7,123 nt of DNA from Bacillota bacterium (GTDB lineage Bacteria > Bacillota > Clostridia > Lachnospirales > Lachnospiraceae): contig JAEWWQ010000335.1 of NCBI GenBank assembly GCA_023458855.1, forward strand, positions 1 to 7,123. Direction: 5' to 3'. This document shows positions 6,258 through 7,123 of the stretch, piece after piece. The first letter of the stretch is position 1, and the number at the start of each line of letters is the position of its first letter. Both the position numbers and the translations under genes were made by a program. The notes under the pieces were generated by a model, which did not search any database, was not told where the DNA came from, and saw only the letters and a program-made list of their open reading frames with translations.

Positions 6258-7123
6258 CTATTCAATTGCACTTCCAGCCAAAAATCCGGTAGACCACGCA
6301 ATCTGTAAATTAAATCCACCTGTAAGTGCATCCGCATCAATTATTTCACCGGCAAAGAAAAGATTTTTAACTATTTTTGATTCCATTGTCGATGGATTGA
6401 TTTCCTTTACCGAAATTCCTCCCTGCGTTATAATCGCTTCATTAAAATCACGAGTTTTGAGAATCGTCATATCCCTGTTTTTAATATTGTGAACAAAATG
6501 CTTCCTTTCTTCGCGTCCGATGTCATTGACCGGTTTTTCAGGATCAATCCCAGACATTTCTATCATAACAGGAATTAATCTGGTTGGAAATAATCCAGTT
6601 ATCGCATTTTTAAACCGTTTATTCTTATTCTCCTCAAAATCACGCAATATCCGCCTATCTAACTGTTCTTCCGTCAAGGCTGGTTTTAAATCAAGCCTTA
6701 ATACAGCATTGCTTCGACTATCTTTCTTTCTCTTCGTATAAAAGCTGCTGGCACTTAAAACCAGTGGGCCACTCACACCAAAATGAGTAAATAACATCTC
6801 TCCAAATCCAGAATAAAGTTCTTTTCCGTTATCTACTACGGCTGCCTGCACATTTTTAAGTGCTAATCCCTGAAGTTCCTTGCAAAAAGGCTCCTTTATC
6901 TCAAATGGAACTAAGGCTGGCGATAACCGTGTAATGGTATGCCCTGCTTTTTCTGCAAATACAAAGCCATCTCCTGTGGAACCGGTCAACTGGTAAGATT
7001 TGCCTCCTGTAGCCACAATAACTGCATCACACTTTATTTTTGTTCCGTCTTTTAGCACGACTCCTCTGATACGGGATTCCGCTATCATCAGTTCTTTCAC
7101 AGCTGTGTTTAAATGAACCTTAA
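6258..7123 (-). CDS. FAD-dependent oxidoreductase of the HI0933/YhiN family (partial, N-terminus outside the window)
   Basis: The frame is open to the right edge, so 287 C-terminal residues are visible. The usual length is about 400, so roughly the first 120, including the N-terminal GxGxxG dinucleotide-binding motif, lie outside. A GTG at 7100 is in frame but internal: KVHLNTA precedes it, the usual stretch before V-K-E-L in this family. Family signatures, counted from that GTG (Val = 1), are VIVATGGKSY with TGSTGDGF (28-46), the middle-domain block GEMLFTHFGVSGPLVLSAS (100-118), and ITQGGIS near 229. FAD contact sequences NLFFAGEIIDADALTGGFNLQ follow in the tail, with IAWSTGFLAG after them. 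The family is often annotated as aminoacetone oxidase-like or as a BaiN-type flavoprotein, but the physiological substrate is generally not established. It lies 14 nt before cmk. Confidence 0.93.
   Translation of the reverse strand, partial: KVHLNTAVKELMIAESRIRGVVLKDGTKIKCDAVIVATGGKSYQLTGSTGDGFVFAEKAGHTITRLSPALVPFEIKEPFCKELQGLALKNVQAAVVDNGKELYSGFGEMLFTHFGVSGPLVLSASSFYTKRKKDSRSNAVLRLDLKPALTEEQLDRRILRDFEENKNKRFKNAITGLFPTRLIPVMIEMSGIDPEKPVNDIGREERKHFVHNIKNRDMTILKTRDFNEAIITQGGISVKEINPSTMESKIVKNLFFAGEIIDADALTGGFNLQIAWSTGFLAGSAIE

Noticed and set aside
6037..6492. 151-codon plus-strand open frame opposite cmk and the flavoprotein
   Set aside because: It spans the boundary of two confident minus-strand genes, and its composition (His/Cys/Phe-rich) is that of a reverse-strand shadow.
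7098..7100. GTG at 7100 as start of the flavoprotein gene
   Set aside because: The frame continues open to the window edge with family-like sequence (KVHLNTA). A start here would remove the FAD-binding N-terminus, so the gene is cut by the window, not truncated.

Overview
The window looks like core chromosome of a low-GC Firmicute, most likely a Lachnospiraceae-type member of the Clostridia. This is inferred from AT-rich DNA with strong GGAGG-type ribosome sites, an Rnf electron-transport operon beginning with rnfC, an S1 protein with four S1 domains directly behind ispH (the two are often fused in related Clostridia), and a YprB-like nuclease with a clostridial-style C-terminal half. A genus cannot be named from the sequence alone.

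Layout. On the minus strand, from the right edge: a FAD-dependent oxidoreductase of the HI0933/YhiN family (N-terminus outside the window), cmk, ispH, an rpsA-like S1 gene and cheR. All run in one direction with gaps of 14, 64, -20 and 23 nt, so they are probably one transcription unit. It ends near 2690-2766, where it meets the convergent plus-strand nuclease gene (1563-2678). A stem-loop at 2691-2726 can serve as terminator for both directions. The nuclease gene is divergent from rnfC (38-1354, minus strand). The roughly 200-bp gap between them holds a plausible extended -10 promoter for the nuclease gene and a perfect short dyad in the rnfC leader. The first codons of rnfD, with a TTG start behind a strong ribosome site, lie at the left edge.

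How the genes relate. The right-hand unit mixes growth functions: CMP phosphorylation, the last step of MEP isoprenoid synthesis, and mRNA binding by an S1 protein. A chemotaxis methyltransferase is attached at the 3' end. The left-hand unit starts the membrane Rnf complex, which couples ferredoxin oxidation to NAD reduction and ion pumping. The nuclease gene stands alone.

I found no mobile element, CRISPR array, RNA gene, toxin-antitoxin pair or defence locus, and no convincing undescribed system. The most interesting local details are the ispH/S1 overlap, whose ribosome site is written in conserved ispH glutamate codons, and the placement and apparent type of cheR.
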